Assembly: GCA_040389965.1 (NCBI GenBank)
Contig: JAZJZF010000064.1
Location: forward strand, 69,677 to 133,676
Source of the DNA: UBA4416 sp040389965
Lineage (GTDB): Bacteria > Bacteroidota > Bacteroidia > B-17B0 > Aurantibacillaceae
DNA: 64,000 nt
Direction of reading: 5' to 3'
Positions 26,384-36,187 of the stretch are shown one piece after another. Every line of letters starts with the position of its first letter. Positions within the stretch are counted from its first letter, which is position 1. The notes under the pieces were generated by a model. That model was not told the origin of the DNA and did not search any database. It worked only from the letters and a program-made list of their open reading frames with translations. The translations under genes and the position numbers were made by a program.

Positions 26384-27415
26384 TTACAATTTATCGAAGA
26401 AATGCTCTTCCACGTCAAAGGTAGATTTAATTCCCACTTGCTTGTAATCAGACTCCAGCCATTTTGAAGCAGTTTGTCTGCCGCGCTCTTTAAGGCTCAG
26501 TAAAAACTCCCACGACGTGTTCATTTTACTGCTGTAGCTCAATTGGCTTAAAGCATCGTAACCAGAGATCGTATGTACAAATATTTCGCGGTTAGTCTTA
26601 TCGTCTGTGCTTAAAATACCGTTTCTTATCAACTCATTACGGTAATGAATCAGCTTCATTTCGTTGATAAGACTGCTATTGAAAGAGATTTCATTAACCC
26701 TGTCTGCAATGTCTCTTGCCGTTGTTGGTACCGAATTAATATTAATTGAGTTAATTTTTATTAAAACAATGTCGCGAAGTGTTGTATTGGTAATAATCGG
26801 GAAAATAGGAGGGTTTCCCATATAACCGCCATCCCAATAATATTCGCCGTCAATTTTAACTGCCTGAAACAAAAACGGTAAGCAGGCCGAAGCTAAAACG
26901 GCATCAACCGTAATATCTTTATTGCTAAAGATCTTGGCCCTGTTGGTTTTTACATTGGTAGCACAAATAAATAATTTCTTTTTATTGTAAAGTTTGAGTT
27001 CGTTAAAGTCAATCAGATCCGTTAAAATATCCCTTAAAGGGTTATAGTTAAAGGGATTAAAATTGTAAGGCGACATATACTGGGTCATGTTATTAAACAA
27101 CATGTAACCGGGCGAATTATACATATCTCCTCCGCCAAAAAACTTATCAAAACCACTTGGCTTAAACAGGCTTCCCGTTTGGGCGATACGACGCCATAAT
27201 TGTTCCATTAACTCTTTAGCGGCTTTAGGGCCTCCAACATGTAAACCGTATGCACAGGTAACGGCATTTACAGCACCTGCACTTGTTCCACACATGGATT
27301 CGGCAATAATATGGTCAACTTCCAATAATCTATCCAAAACCCCCCAGGTAAAAGCTCCATGGGCACCACCGCCCTGTAAGGCTATTCCAACTTTTTTTGT
27401 TTCAGAGTTACTCAT
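26384..27415 (-). CDS. Patatin-like phospholipase
   Basis: 343 residues, cytoplasmic. Visible are the oxyanion-hole glycine loop GGGAHGAFTWGVLD, the nucleophile elbow GTSAGAVNAV (catalytic Ser), and the dyad Asp in DGGYMGNPP. The arrangement matches bacterial patatin-like acyl hydrolases, close to ones that cleave membrane phospholipids. No type V autotransporter domain is present. Followed by the Porin_10 gene. Confidence 0.95.
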   Translation of the reverse strand: MSNSETKKVGIALQGGGAHGAFTWGVLDRLLEVDHIIAESMCGTSAGAVNAVTCAYGLHVGGPKAAKELMEQLWRRIAQTGSLFKPSGFDKFFGGGDMYNSPGYMLFNNMTQYMSPYNFNPFNYNPLRDILTDLIDFNELKLYNKKKLFICATNVKTNRAKIFSNKDITVDAVLASACLPFLFQAVKIDGEYYWDGGYMGNPPIFPIITNTTLRDIVLIKINSININSVPTTARDIADRVNEISFNSSLINEMKLIHYRNELIRNGILSTDDKTNREIFVHTISGYDALSQLSYSSKMNTSWEFLLSLKERGRQTASKWLESDYKQVGIKSTFDVEEHFFDKL

Positions 27416-27531
27416 TCTATTTTAATACTATTTAGTTTAATTCGGGTATTCAATACCTATCAAATATAGCTATATTACTTAATTAACAAAATTAAATAAG
27501 ACGAGTTCGTTCTTTGATAGGATAAATAGTT

Positions 27532-27582
27532 TACATTGATTTTTAACTTTTTCTTTGACGAAAAAAGTTAAAAATCAATGTA
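27532..27582. repeat. 21-bp perfect inverted repeat
   Basis: TACATTGATTTTTAACTTTTT (27532-27552) and its exact complement (27562-27582) flank a 9-nt loop CTTTGACGA. It sits between the patatin gene and the DPP-IV gene, both on the minus strand. It may act as a terminator of the DPP-IV gene (A-rich stem, so weak) or be a dispersed extragenic repeat. The whole 27416-27612 spacer holds nothing else that I recognise. Confidence 0.8.
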
Positions 27583-27612
27583 GCAGAGATTAAAAAATAA
27601 AAGCCTTATTAA

Positions 27613-29793
27613 TTACAGGTTTTCCTTTACAAATTTGAGCATTTTGGTAAACAAATGTGCTCTTGTATAACCTCCATAAATACCATGGTTTTTATTAGGA
27701 TAGGTCATGAAATCGAAAGGGATATTATTTTTTATTAAGGCATTGGCTAATTCCATAGAGTTTTGATAATGAACATTATCATCGCCACTACCGTGTACCA
27801 ATAGGAATTTACCTTTTATTTTTTTAGTGAAATTTACAGGAGAATTATCTTCATAACCGCTTGTATTGTCTGCCGGTTTACGCAAAAAACGTTCCGTATA
27901 AATGTTATCATAAAACTTCCAGTTGGTAACAGGGGCAACTGCAATAGCCGCTTTAAAATAATCTGCGCCTTTACTAATCAACAAAGAAGCCATATAACCA
28001 CCGTAGCTCCATCCCTGGAAACCAATGCGTGATTTATCCACATAAGGCAAATTCCCAACATATTTAGCAGCATCTATCTGATCAAGAGTTTCAAGCTTAC
28101 CTAATTGTAAATACGTACAGTGTTTAAATTCTCTTCCACGGCCCAATGTACCACGGCCATCAACACATACTACCATATAGCCTTCCTGATTTAACAAAGA
28201 ATGCCACCAAAAATCAAAGGTTTCCCATGCGTTGTTGCATTCATTAGATCCCGGGCCATTATAGGCAAACATATACACAGGGTATTTTTTAGCCGGATCA
28301 AAATTCTGCGGTTTCATCATCCAACCATTCAATTCTACACCTTCTGTATTTTTAAATGTAAAAAATTCTTTTTTAGATAAAGTATATTCTCCCATTTTGG
28401 TTTTAAGAGCAGCATTATCTTCCAGCACTTTAATTAATTTACCATCGGCACTACGTAACTCATAAACAGGGGGTGTATTAGCGTTTGAATAAGTGCTTAC
28501 ATAATATTTTAAACCTGTACTAAATTCTGCAGACGACGTTCCATCCATAGCCGATAATCTTTTCTTAGCGCTGCCATCCAGTTTAATACTGTAGATATCG
28601 CGGTTTATCTGGCCATTCTCTGTAGAGATATAATATAAGGTGTTTAATTTTTCATCATAACCATTAAAAGAAATGACATCCCATTTTCCGGTAGTGATTT
28701 GGTTTACAAGCTTACCTGTATTATCATAATAATATAAATGATTGTAATTATCTTTTTCGCTGCTCCAGATAAAACCTTTATTGTTTGGTAAAAAGGTTAA
28801 GTCATCAGTAATGTCAATATATGTTTTTGCTTCTTCGGTTAAAATAGTTTTGGTCGCACCTGTACCGGCGTCAGCATATATCAGCTCCAGTTTGTTTTGT
28901 AGTCGGTTCATGCGTTGTAGCGACAATACATTTTTATCGGTGGTCCATTGAATGCGTGGAATATAAATATCCGTTTCTTTTCCAATATCCACCAGGGTAG
29001 TTTTAGCAGTAGCCACATCAAATACATGAACAGATAATACCGAATTGTCTTCGCCGGCTTTAGGATATTTAAGTGTTACTTTATCAGGGTATAGATTATT
29101 ATTATAAGTATCAAATGAATACTCTTTTACTTTGCTTTCATCAAAACGCACATAGGTCAGTTTAGTAGCGTCGGCATTCCATTCAAAATAGTTGGCTTTG
29201 CTGAATTCCTCTTCGTATACCCAATCAGCCCAGCCATTTTTAATTTCATTCTTTTTTCCATCAGTGGTTATCTGGGTTTCTTTACCCGAGTTAAGGTCTT
29301 TTATAAATAAGTTATTGTTTCTTACAAAAGCCACTTTATTGCCAACCGGTGAAAATGTGGCAAACATTTGTTTTCCTCCTTCCGAAAGTTCTTCGGTTTT
29401 GCCTGTTTTAATATCGTATACATAATTTTTTTCAACAGACGAATGACGGTAGATGCCTTCGTGTTCTATCGAAAAAAACAATTTTGTTTCGTCAGGACTA
29501 AAAGAATAACCGCTCATATCAATGGTTTTATCCTTAAATTTCACAGCAGAACCCTTTACAAGCACTCCTACTTTTTTGCCTGATTTAAGATCATATTTTA
29601 CAATGTTCTGAAAATCGCCTTCCTGCTCCAGATCCGTATAATGGATTCCGTCTTTCATAACATTAAAACCACCCGCCGAAGCTGGCATAAAAGCATATTT
29701 GCTCCAAAGATCATCAATCGTGACCTGTTTTTGGGATTGTAAAGGCAGAATAAAAGCAATTAATAACCCGAATGATAAAAATATAGACTTCAT
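27613..29793 (-). CDS. S9B dipeptidyl peptidase IV family peptidase
   Basis: 726 residues with a signal peptide (ending PLQSQ). The N-terminal eight-bladed propeller carries the substrate N-terminus clamp DWVYEEEF (double Glu), characteristic of DPP-IV rather than other S9 peptidases. The C-terminal alpha/beta hydrolase has Ser596 in GWSYGGY, Asp671 in GSGDDNVHY and His703 in NKNHG. It removes X-Pro or X-Ala dipeptides from peptides, probably in the periplasm. Divergent from the LytTR regulator at 29940 across 146 bp. Confidence 0.96.
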   Translation of the reverse strand: MKSIFLSFGLLIAFILPLQSQKQVTIDDLWSKYAFMPASAGGFNVMKDGIHYTDLEQEGDFQNIVKYDLKSGKKVGVLVKGSAVKFKDKTIDMSGYSFSPDETKLFFSIEHEGIYRHSSVEKNYVYDIKTGKTEELSEGGKQMFATFSPVGNKVAFVRNNNLFIKDLNSGKETQITTDGKKNEIKNGWADWVYEEEFSKANYFEWNADATKLTYVRFDESKVKEYSFDTYNNNLYPDKVTLKYPKAGEDNSVLSVHVFDVATAKTTLVDIGKETDIYIPRIQWTTDKNVLSLQRMNRLQNKLELIYADAGTGATKTILTEEAKTYIDITDDLTFLPNNKGFIWSSEKDNYNHLYYYDNTGKLVNQITTGKWDVISFNGYDEKLNTLYYISTENGQINRDIYSIKLDGSAKKRLSAMDGTSSAEFSTGLKYYVSTYSNANTPPVYELRSADGKLIKVLEDNAALKTKMGEYTLSKKEFFTFKNTEGVELNGWMMKPQNFDPAKKYPVYMFAYNGPGSNECNNAWETFDFWWHSLLNQEGYMVVCVDGRGTLGRGREFKHCTYLQLGKLETLDQIDAAKYVGNLPYVDKSRIGFQGWSYGGYMASLLISKGADYFKAAIAVAPVTNWKFYDNIYTERFLRKPADNTSGYEDNSPVNFTKKIKGKFLLVHGSGDDNVHYQNSMELANALIKNNIPFDFMTYPNKNHGIYGGYTRAHLFTKMLKFVKENL

Positions 29794-29939
29794 AAATTAT
29801 GTTGTTTTTGTTTTAGAGCATGAAGATAATAATTACTCCCTATTGACAAACACTATTTTACTCAAACGGTAACTGTGTTAAATAAATGACTTGAAATTGT
29901 TATGAATATTGATTAGATTAGCATTAAATAAACTAAACC

Positions 29940-30699
29940 ATGCAAACTTTCAAAACCATTATCATAGACGACGAAGAAAACAGTAGAAGTAATACACGCA
30001 CCATGCTTGCCAATTACTGCCCTGAAATTGAGATTATTGCTGAAGCCGGCAGTGGTATTGAAGGAAAAAAGCTGATCCAGGAGTTAAAACCACAGGTTGT
30101 TTTTTGTGATATTAATATGCCCGGTATGACCGGCCTTGAAATGATAGACGGTCTTGTACACCGCGATTTTTGCCTGATTTTTTTAACAGCTTATAGCGAA
30201 CATGGTATTAATGCNNNNNNNNNNTGCCGTTAAAGCAGGTGCTATCGATTATTTATTAAAACCTTTATTATTAAGCGAATTGCAAGGTGCTGTAAAAAAA
30301 GTAGTACAGTATTATGAGCAAAAAGGTGGCGGAAACACGGCATCGGGAAGTAACGATAAAAACCTTGTATTAATTAATCATAGCAAGGGTTTCACGCTGA
30401 TCGATTATAAAGATATTGTATGGCTGGAAGCATCTGATAACTACACAAACCTATTCCTTAACAACGGTAAAAAAATAGTCGCATCAAAAACGTTAAAAGA
30501 ATTTGAAGCTATTTTACCTACCAATGTGTTTTTCCGTATCCACCGTTCATCCTTAATTAATATCGATTTTATTAAAGAATATTCAAATGCTGAAGGTGGT
30601 ACCATAATTATGACAGACGGTACAAGTATACAGGTTTCAAAAGCCCGCTCACAGGAGTTTGGCGAATTTATAAAAACCCGCGCTGTTACGCCTAAATAA
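29940..30699 (+). CDS. LytTR-family response regulator, interrupted by a scaffold gap
   Basis: Receiver domain (IIIDDEE, phospho-acceptor Asp57 in VVFCDINMPG, Thr in FLTAYSE, Lys in YLLKPL) and a C-terminal LytTR DNA-binding domain (GFTLIDYKDIVWLEASDNYT, FFRIHRSSLINIDFI). The two halves are in different frames across ten Ns at 30215-30224. The base triplet TGC occurs on both sides of the Ns (30212-30214 and 30225-30227); merging them restores GINAVKAGAIDYL and a 248-residue protein, the same length as its homologue at 47011. So the gene is intact and the Ns are an assembly artefact. Partner kinase: the propeller histidine kinase at 30907. Confidence 0.93.
30215..30224. other. Scaffold gap (ten Ns)
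   Basis: A run of exactly ten Ns inside the LytTR gene. Flanking bases overlap by TGC, so the real gap is probably negative in length (contigs overlap) and nothing is missing. Confidence 0.9.
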
Positions 30700-30906
30700 C
30701 AGGTTTTTAAACTACCTGTATTTCCTAAAACCGTTGATTAGTCAACATTTCTATTTCCGAAAAACAAAAACCGTTCAGGTCTTCTGTTACGAAAGGCTTA
30801 CATATGCTACAAACGGGAGCGTAATGGCGTTTTTCATTAAATTTACCTATTCTATGCTTAGGAGGTAACCTCAATTCATATATTTTACCTATTTTTATGT
30901 GCTTAC

Positions 30907-33840
30907 ATGTTATTTAAAACTGCACATAAACTTGCTACCTGCATTACTTTACTGACATTAGCTTCCTATTCCCAAAGCAGAAGTTTTTCGTTCCAGCATT
31001 ACGGACCCGAAGATGGTCTTAGTAATACAAATGTTCAGGCGATAAAGCAGGATAAAAATGATATTGTATACCTGGCAACAGAAAATGGCGTGTATGATTT
31101 TGATGGTTACAATTTCAGTAAAATCAAGCCTAAAACCATTCTTAAATCTAATGCCATTCGCAATATTGGTTTCAATAAAGCAAATAACCTTATTATTATT
31201 AATAGCCGCGCGGGCATTTACGAATACACTAAAAAAAATAACGACGCAAAACTGCTTGATAGTTTAAAATTTAATTCGGTTGATGAATTAATTATTGACG
31301 ATAAATATAGTTTCTCCCTCACCGCCCAGATTAAAATAACAGTCATTGACCGAAGAACCGGTAAAACCATTGAAGATGAAATAAAAAAAGCAGATAATGC
31401 CAATCAGGCTTTCGCTATTTTTAAAACCAAACAAAATACCATTTTAATTGGCCGTTCGGATGGCTTGTACCGCTTTGAAAATGGGAAACAAATAAAAATT
31501 CCTTTTAAAAAGCCTTTCCCCGTATACTCTATTACGCAGGATACCACCGGCATTGTTTACCTCGGCAGTGATAACTCCATTGTTTGCCTGAACAGCACTA
31601 CTGTAGAAAAAATAATTCCCGTTAAAACACAAAAGACCAATAATTTTTTTGCAGCCAACAATACAGCTCATGTAAGTAAACTGGTAGTAGACAAATACCA
31701 CCGTATTTGGTTTACCAACAACCCCGACGATAATTTGTATGTGATAGAAAACAATATTACCTACGATGCCTTTGACCTGCTTGGGATTGACAAAGTATTG
31801 ATCAATTGTATTTATAAAGATACCGACGATAATATTTGGATAGGAACTTTTAATGATGGTATTTATTTTATTCAGAATCCTCAGTTTCAAAACATTTCTT
31901 TTACCTCCGACCGAAAAATTTTACCTGTAAACTGCGCCACTTTTGTGGGCAATAACATTGTGGCAGGAACAAATAATGGCTTGTTCATTTATGATATTAT
32001 TACCAGCAATACACAAATTGCCGTAAAGCCCGACGAGCTGTTCTTTGAGTCGATTTATTCAGTAGACCAGATCGATCAATCGGTCGTTTATTCGAAACTT
32101 AATTCCATTAATTCTTCTAAACGCTCGTTTATGATAGACAATAACGTGCATCCTTTTATACCTGTTCCTTCGCGTCTGTTTTATTATAATACAACATCGC
32201 ACAAAGCTTACACCGCCGATGGCATCGGGAATTTATATACACTGCCCGACTATAAGCCCGAAAAAAATAATACCGCCGATACATTGATCTCATTCCCCGA
32301 TTACCGAACAAAAATTATCAGCTTATACGATGATCATAAATCTATATACGTGGGTACATCCGATGGTTTAACCATTTATTCGCCGGAAAAAAACGCGTAT
32401 AAAAACTATACCGGTAAAGAGCTCTTTACCTACTCTATTAATGATATTGAAAGACATAATAATAAAACCTACCTGGCACATGAGAACGGGATTACCATAT
32501 TAGAAGATTCTTCCCTGATACAGCAAGTTGGCGAACTTCGCCTTACGGCTGTAAAAAAAATCAGATTTTATCAGAATAAAGTATGGATAGCCACCCTGGA
32601 CGGAATGTTTATCTGTAACGAGAAAATGGAGCCAATTGTTGTATACAATAAATCTAACGGCTTGTTATCTAATAGTATAAACGACATTGTTTTTAAAGGT
32701 GATAACTGCTGTATATGTACTAACAAAGGTATTACCGTATTTTCTATTGCCAATCTATTTAAACACCTCAGAGTTGCCGATAAGCTATTTATTACTTCTG
32801 TAACTGTAGAAGAAAAAGAAACGGATCTTATTAATGAGCAATTAATTCTTGGCAGTTCAGAATCGGATATAACCATTAATTTTTCGAGCCCACTGTTTGT
32901 AAAACCCAATAAACAGTATTACAAATACAAATACGACAAATCGAAATGGCTACCGCTTGATAATACAAGCTTAAGGCTTACCTCTATTAATGGCGGGACA
33001 CACAACGTAAGTATCAGTTGCTCATACGATAACATTAACTGGTCGGAACCCATAAATATTACCATTAAAAAAGCCATTCCTTTCAGTGAAGGCAAATGGT
33101 TTGGTATTGTTATTGTGTTATGTTCACTTGTATTTATATTAGGGGTTTCATTCCTCTGGATAAAACGTGTAAGGATAAAAGCCATGAGGCGTGTACGAGA
33201 AGAAAGACAAGTAAATTTATTAAAGCACCAGGCCATGAACTCCTTAATGAGTCCCCATTTTATTTTTAACTCCTTAACCTCTATCCAAAACTATATAAAT
33301 GCCAACGACTCTTTAAAAGCCAGCGAATACCTTGCAAAATTTTCGCGACTTATACGTATGATCATTGAGAAGGCCTCGCAAGGCGATATTGCCTTACACG
33401 AAGAATTAACGCGTTTAAATTATTACCTCGATCTTGAAAAAGAACGCTTTAAAGGCAAGTTTGATTTCTTTATTGACGTTGAAGCTGGGCTTAACACCTA
33501 CGACATCAAGATCCCAAATATGATTATTCAGCCTTATGCCGAGAATTCAATAATACATGGAATTTTGCCAAAACACGAACATGGCAATCTGTATATTTAT
33601 TTTAAAAAGGCAAACGAAAAGACACTTATAATCGTAATTGAAGATGATGGCATTGGCTATAATAAAGCCAAAGAAAATGTAAAAGCAGGGCATAAATCCC
33701 TTGGTACAAGAACCATTGAGAACATTTTGGAATTAAACACAAAACTCTCAGGCAAAAAACAAAAAGTAGAAATAATTGATAAAGCAGATTTACCGGAACC
33801 ATCGCAAGGCACAAGAATAACAATAACATTACAGATATAA
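30907..33840 (+). CDS. Propeller sensor histidine kinase (Reg_prop, Y_Y_Y, PF06580 type)
   Basis: 977 residues. A signal sequence/first membrane segment is followed by a long periplasmic region made of two-component regulator propeller repeats (LSNTNVQAIKQDKNDIVYLATENGVYDFDG; DDNIWIGTFNDGIYF; KIRFYQNKVWIATLDGMF) and a Y_Y_Y-type domain near 640-735. A membrane helix lies about 738-757, then the kinase: phospho-acceptor His784 in MSPHFIFNSL and ATP-binding pieces PYAENSIIHG and EDDGIGY. The usual MNPHF is MSPHF here. Together with the LytTR regulator 207 bp upstream it forms a LytS/LytR-type pair. The ligand cannot be told. Confidence 0.93.
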   Translation: MLFKTAHKLATCITLLTLASYSQSRSFSFQHYGPEDGLSNTNVQAIKQDKNDIVYLATENGVYDFDGYNFSKIKPKTILKSNAIRNIGFNKANNLIIINSRAGIYEYTKKNNDAKLLDSLKFNSVDELIIDDKYSFSLTAQIKITVIDRRTGKTIEDEIKKADNANQAFAIFKTKQNTILIGRSDGLYRFENGKQIKIPFKKPFPVYSITQDTTGIVYLGSDNSIVCLNSTTVEKIIPVKTQKTNNFFAANNTAHVSKLVVDKYHRIWFTNNPDDNLYVIENNITYDAFDLLGIDKVLINCIYKDTDDNIWIGTFNDGIYFIQNPQFQNISFTSDRKILPVNCATFVGNNIVAGTNNGLFIYDIITSNTQIAVKPDELFFESIYSVDQIDQSVVYSKLNSINSSKRSFMIDNNVHPFIPVPSRLFYYNTTSHKAYTADGIGNLYTLPDYKPEKNNTADTLISFPDYRTKIISLYDDHKSIYVGTSDGLTIYSPEKNAYKNYTGKELFTYSINDIERHNNKTYLAHENGITILEDSSLIQQVGELRLTAVKKIRFYQNKVWIATLDGMFICNEKMEPIVVYNKSNGLLSNSINDIVFKGDNCCICTNKGITVFSIANLFKHLRVADKLFITSVTVEEKETDLINEQLILGSSESDITINFSSPLFVKPNKQYYKYKYDKSKWLPLDNTSLRLTSINGGTHNVSISCSYDNINWSEPINITIKKAIPFSEGKWFGIVIVLCSLVFILGVSFLWIKRVRIKAMRRVREERQVNLLKHQAMNSLMSPHFIFNSLTSIQNYINANDSLKASEYLAKFSRLIRMIIEKASQGDIALHEELTRLNYYLDLEKERFKGKFDFFIDVEAGLNTYDIKIPNMIIQPYAENSIIHGILPKHEHGNLYIYFKKANEKTLIIVIEDDGIGYNKAKENVKAGHKSLGTRTIENILELNTKLSGKKQKVEIIDKADLPEPSQGTRITITLQI

Positions 33841-33900
33841 TAACTCAACATTTAAAATACTATATTTATTTTTTAGATTAAACGCTTTTTTTACTTCGAT

Positions 33901-34902
33901 TTGATTAAACGCTTACACATATTTTTTACCTTCTTTTGTTTTCTGGCACTTGTGACGCGCGCCCAAACAAAGTCTTATAACTTATTACCCGATACAATTG
34001 TGATTTGTATCGGCGACTCGGTTTTATTAAAATTTCCTGAAGAAATAGTGAGTCCGGGCGCTACTTACGAGTGGACGTCTCCCAGAATGATTTATCAAAA
34101 CACCAAGCAGCTTTATGTAAAAATAAAAGGAAAATACCTTGTAAAAATATATGATGGCAATCGCATCATACATGATACTACCTTTGTAAAGGTCAATGAT
34201 AAGCCAAAATTCAATATCCGTGATACCATGATATGCAGTGGCAATATTCTGATTATAAAACCTGACACAAAATACAAATACAGCTGGGGAAGCGGTGATC
34301 CGGCTGAAAGCCTGAAGATAGAGAAACCCGGTAAATACTGGATTAAATTGAATAATAAAGGCTGTTTTTATACCGACACTTTCAGGGTAAATTCTGCCAA
34401 TGGTGTGATGCCTAATTTCGGAAAAGAGATATTGGTATGCGAAACTGATAATAATAAAATACTTTCGGTAAAGGCTCCTGCCGATACAAAATTATATTGG
34501 AATACAGGCGAAAACACAACTGCCATCAATGCCACAAAAGAAGGCGTTTATTGGGTAAAAAGTACTTCAAGAAATTGTGGTGTAAAAACAGACAGTGTAA
34601 ATGTGAAGTATAAAAATTGCGATTGTGATATGTATATTCCAAATAGCTTTACACCAAATGACGACGACCGTAACGATGTTTTTGCCCCGAGTTTCCAATG
34701 CGATTACAGCTATTTTTTATTAACGATATACGATCGCTGGGGAAATACGGTGTACACCTCTAACAACGTAAATGGTAAATGGGACGGCAAATTTAAAAGC
34801 AACCCCTGCCCTGACGATGTATATGTATATAAAATAGAAGCCGTTCAGCGAAATCCTGAAAAAAAAATCAGCCGGAGCGGGCATATCTCTTTATTCAGAT
34901 AA
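33901..34902 (+). CDS. Secreted protein with T9SS type B (CHU_C, gliding-motility-associated) sorting domain
   Basis: 333 residues. Starts at TTG 33901, as no ATG precedes the signal peptide (IFFTFFCFLALVTRAQ). The middle has two or three short Ig/PKD-like repeats (DTIVICIGDSVLLKFP, DTMICSGNILIIKPD, ILVCETDNNKILSVKAP), typical of T9SS cargo. The last 80 residues are the CHU_C domain: YIPNSFTPNDDDRNDVF, LTIYDRWGNTVY, and DDVYVYKIEAV. So it would be exported by T9SS to the surface. A 12-bp direct repeat GATTAAACGCTT occurs at 33876-33887 and again at the start codon region (33903-33914). Confidence 0.88.
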   Translation: MIKRLHIFFTFFCFLALVTRAQTKSYNLLPDTIVICIGDSVLLKFPEEIVSPGATYEWTSPRMIYQNTKQLYVKIKGKYLVKIYDGNRIIHDTTFVKVNDKPKFNIRDTMICSGNILIIKPDTKYKYSWGSGDPAESLKIEKPGKYWIKLNNKGCFYTDTFRVNSANGVMPNFGKEILVCETDNNKILSVKAPADTKLYWNTGENTTAINATKEGVYWVKSTSRNCGVKTDSVNVKYKNCDCDMYIPNSFTPNDDDRNDVFAPSFQCDYSYFLLTIYDRWGNTVYTSNNVNGKWDGKFKSNPCPDDVYVYKIEAVQRNPEKKISRSGHISLFR

Positions 34903-34910
34903 ATAAGCCT

Positions 34911-36122
34911 ATGCATACGAAACTTGCCGTTTTATTAAGCTTTATTCTATATACCGGCATTTCTGTTTCTCAAAACAAGCTCGAACAAATTCGTCCTTTC
35001 GGCACAAATCCGGGTAACCTCAAATTAATGTTCTACGATCCGGGTAATATTACCGAAAAAGCCCCGCTTGTAGTGGTATTGCATGGTTGCACACAAATGG
35101 CGGCTTCCTGCGCCGAACAAACCGGTTGGAACAAACTGGCTAAACTTAATCAGTTTTATGTGCTGTACCCCGAGCAACTCATCCTAAACAATATGGAAAA
35201 TTGCTTCAACTGGTATCGAAGCGGAGATCAAAGTAAAGATAAAGGCGAACCTGCTTCTATTATGCAAATGATAGAGTATATTAAAAAAAATAAATCGGTA
35301 GATACAACCCGTATTTACATCATAGGCTTATCGGCCGGGGGAGCTATGAGCAGTATTATGATGGCGGTATTTCCGCAGGTATTTGATAAAGGCGGAGTAT
35401 TGTCCGGCGGCCCTTATAAATCAGCAGAATCAGTTATTAAAGCAGGCACTTCTATGTTAGGCATCGTATCTAAATCGCCTGAAGATTGGGGCGATCTGGT
35501 ACGCGCACAGAACCCGGGATACAAAGGCAGTTATCCCGAATTGGTAGTGTTTCATGGAGGCGTTGATCCTGTTGTAAGCACCAACAATGCGAACCAACTC
35601 ATTAAGCAATGGGTAAACATTCATAAAACAGATTACGAACCCGACGAGCATTACGAGCGATTTAAAAGTAATGAAGCCGTGGAACTCACCGTTTATAAAA
35701 ACGAAAGCGATAAAGAAATCGTTAAGTACTACCGAATAAAAGGCATGGGCCATGCCGTTGCCCTTGATACCGGTAGCTGTGATAACCAGGGCGGAAAAAC
35801 AGGTATGTTTTCAGTGGATAAAAACTTTCATAGTACTTACTGGGCAGCCCATTTTTTTGGAATTATTAAACCGGCTTACGCTATAACGGGTGATACTCTT
35901 GTAAAATCAACTATGCCAAACCTTAACTACTCTGTTCCCTTGCATGAAGACTCGTATTACAACTGGAAAACGCCCGCCGGAATGTGGATCACATCAGGAG
36001 ATAAAACCAACACGATTAGTGTTACTGCTGATCATGAAAGTGGCTATATGGAGCTAATAGAAACCGACAAAAAAGGCTGTCGTTTTGAGCCTTATAAGCT
36101 CTGGATCAAAGTACATGAATAA
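34911..36122 (+). CDS. PHB depolymerase/feruloyl esterase family (LpqC-like) secreted esterase
   Basis: 403 residues with a signal peptide ending at VSQN. The catalytic domain shows VVLHGCTQ (oxyanion hole, near residue 57), nucleophile elbow GLSAGGAMS, VVFHGGVDPVV (Asp) and GMGHAVALDTG (His), the LpqC/PHB depolymerase pattern. A C-terminal extension from about residue 320 (NYSVPLHEDSYYNW onward) looks like a PKD-type beta-sandwich; no T9SS sorting domain was recognised. Follows the CHU_C gene by 8 bp on the same strand. Substrate could be a polyester or a plant ester. Confidence 0.87.
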   Translation: MHTKLAVLLSFILYTGISVSQNKLEQIRPFGTNPGNLKLMFYDPGNITEKAPLVVVLHGCTQMAASCAEQTGWNKLAKLNQFYVLYPEQLILNNMENCFNWYRSGDQSKDKGEPASIMQMIEYIKKNKSVDTTRIYIIGLSAGGAMSSIMMAVFPQVFDKGGVLSGGPYKSAESVIKAGTSMLGIVSKSPEDWGDLVRAQNPGYKGSYPELVVFHGGVDPVVSTNNANQLIKQWVNIHKTDYEPDEHYERFKSNEAVELTVYKNESDKEIVKYYRIKGMGHAVALDTGSCDNQGGKTGMFSVDKNFHSTYWAAHFFGIIKPAYAITGDTLVKSTMPNLNYSVPLHEDSYYNWKTPAGMWITSGDKTNTISVTADHESGYMELIETDKKGCRFEPYKLWIKVHE

Positions 36123-36187
36123 GACCAAAAGATTTCTTTTTTTAGCAAAAACACTGTAAATTCACTTTTTTTATAAGAGCCCTTAAT

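Noticed and set aside
30202..30240. Frameshift or pseudogene in the LytTR regulator
   Set aside because: The break coincides with ten Ns and duplicated TGC flanks; removal of the artefact restores the frame.
30857..30872. AGGAGGT-like strong Shine-Dalgarno (TTAGGAGGTAACC) upstream of the propeller histidine kinase
   Set aside because: It lies 40 nt before the ATG at 30907, too far for a ribosome site, and no other start codon follows at the right distance with a real ORF. The GAGGTAACCTC palindrome could be an operator, but there is no second copy to support it.
31444..31890. 148-codon minus-strand frame in the propeller kinase gene
   Set aside because: Shadow of the regulator-propeller coding region; opposite strand of a real gene and no own start context.
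33876..33914. 12-bp direct repeat GATTAAACGCTT as an operator or insertion scar
   Set aside because: Second copy is made of the first codons of the CHU_C gene; a chance or small local duplication cannot be told apart, and no other copy was seen.
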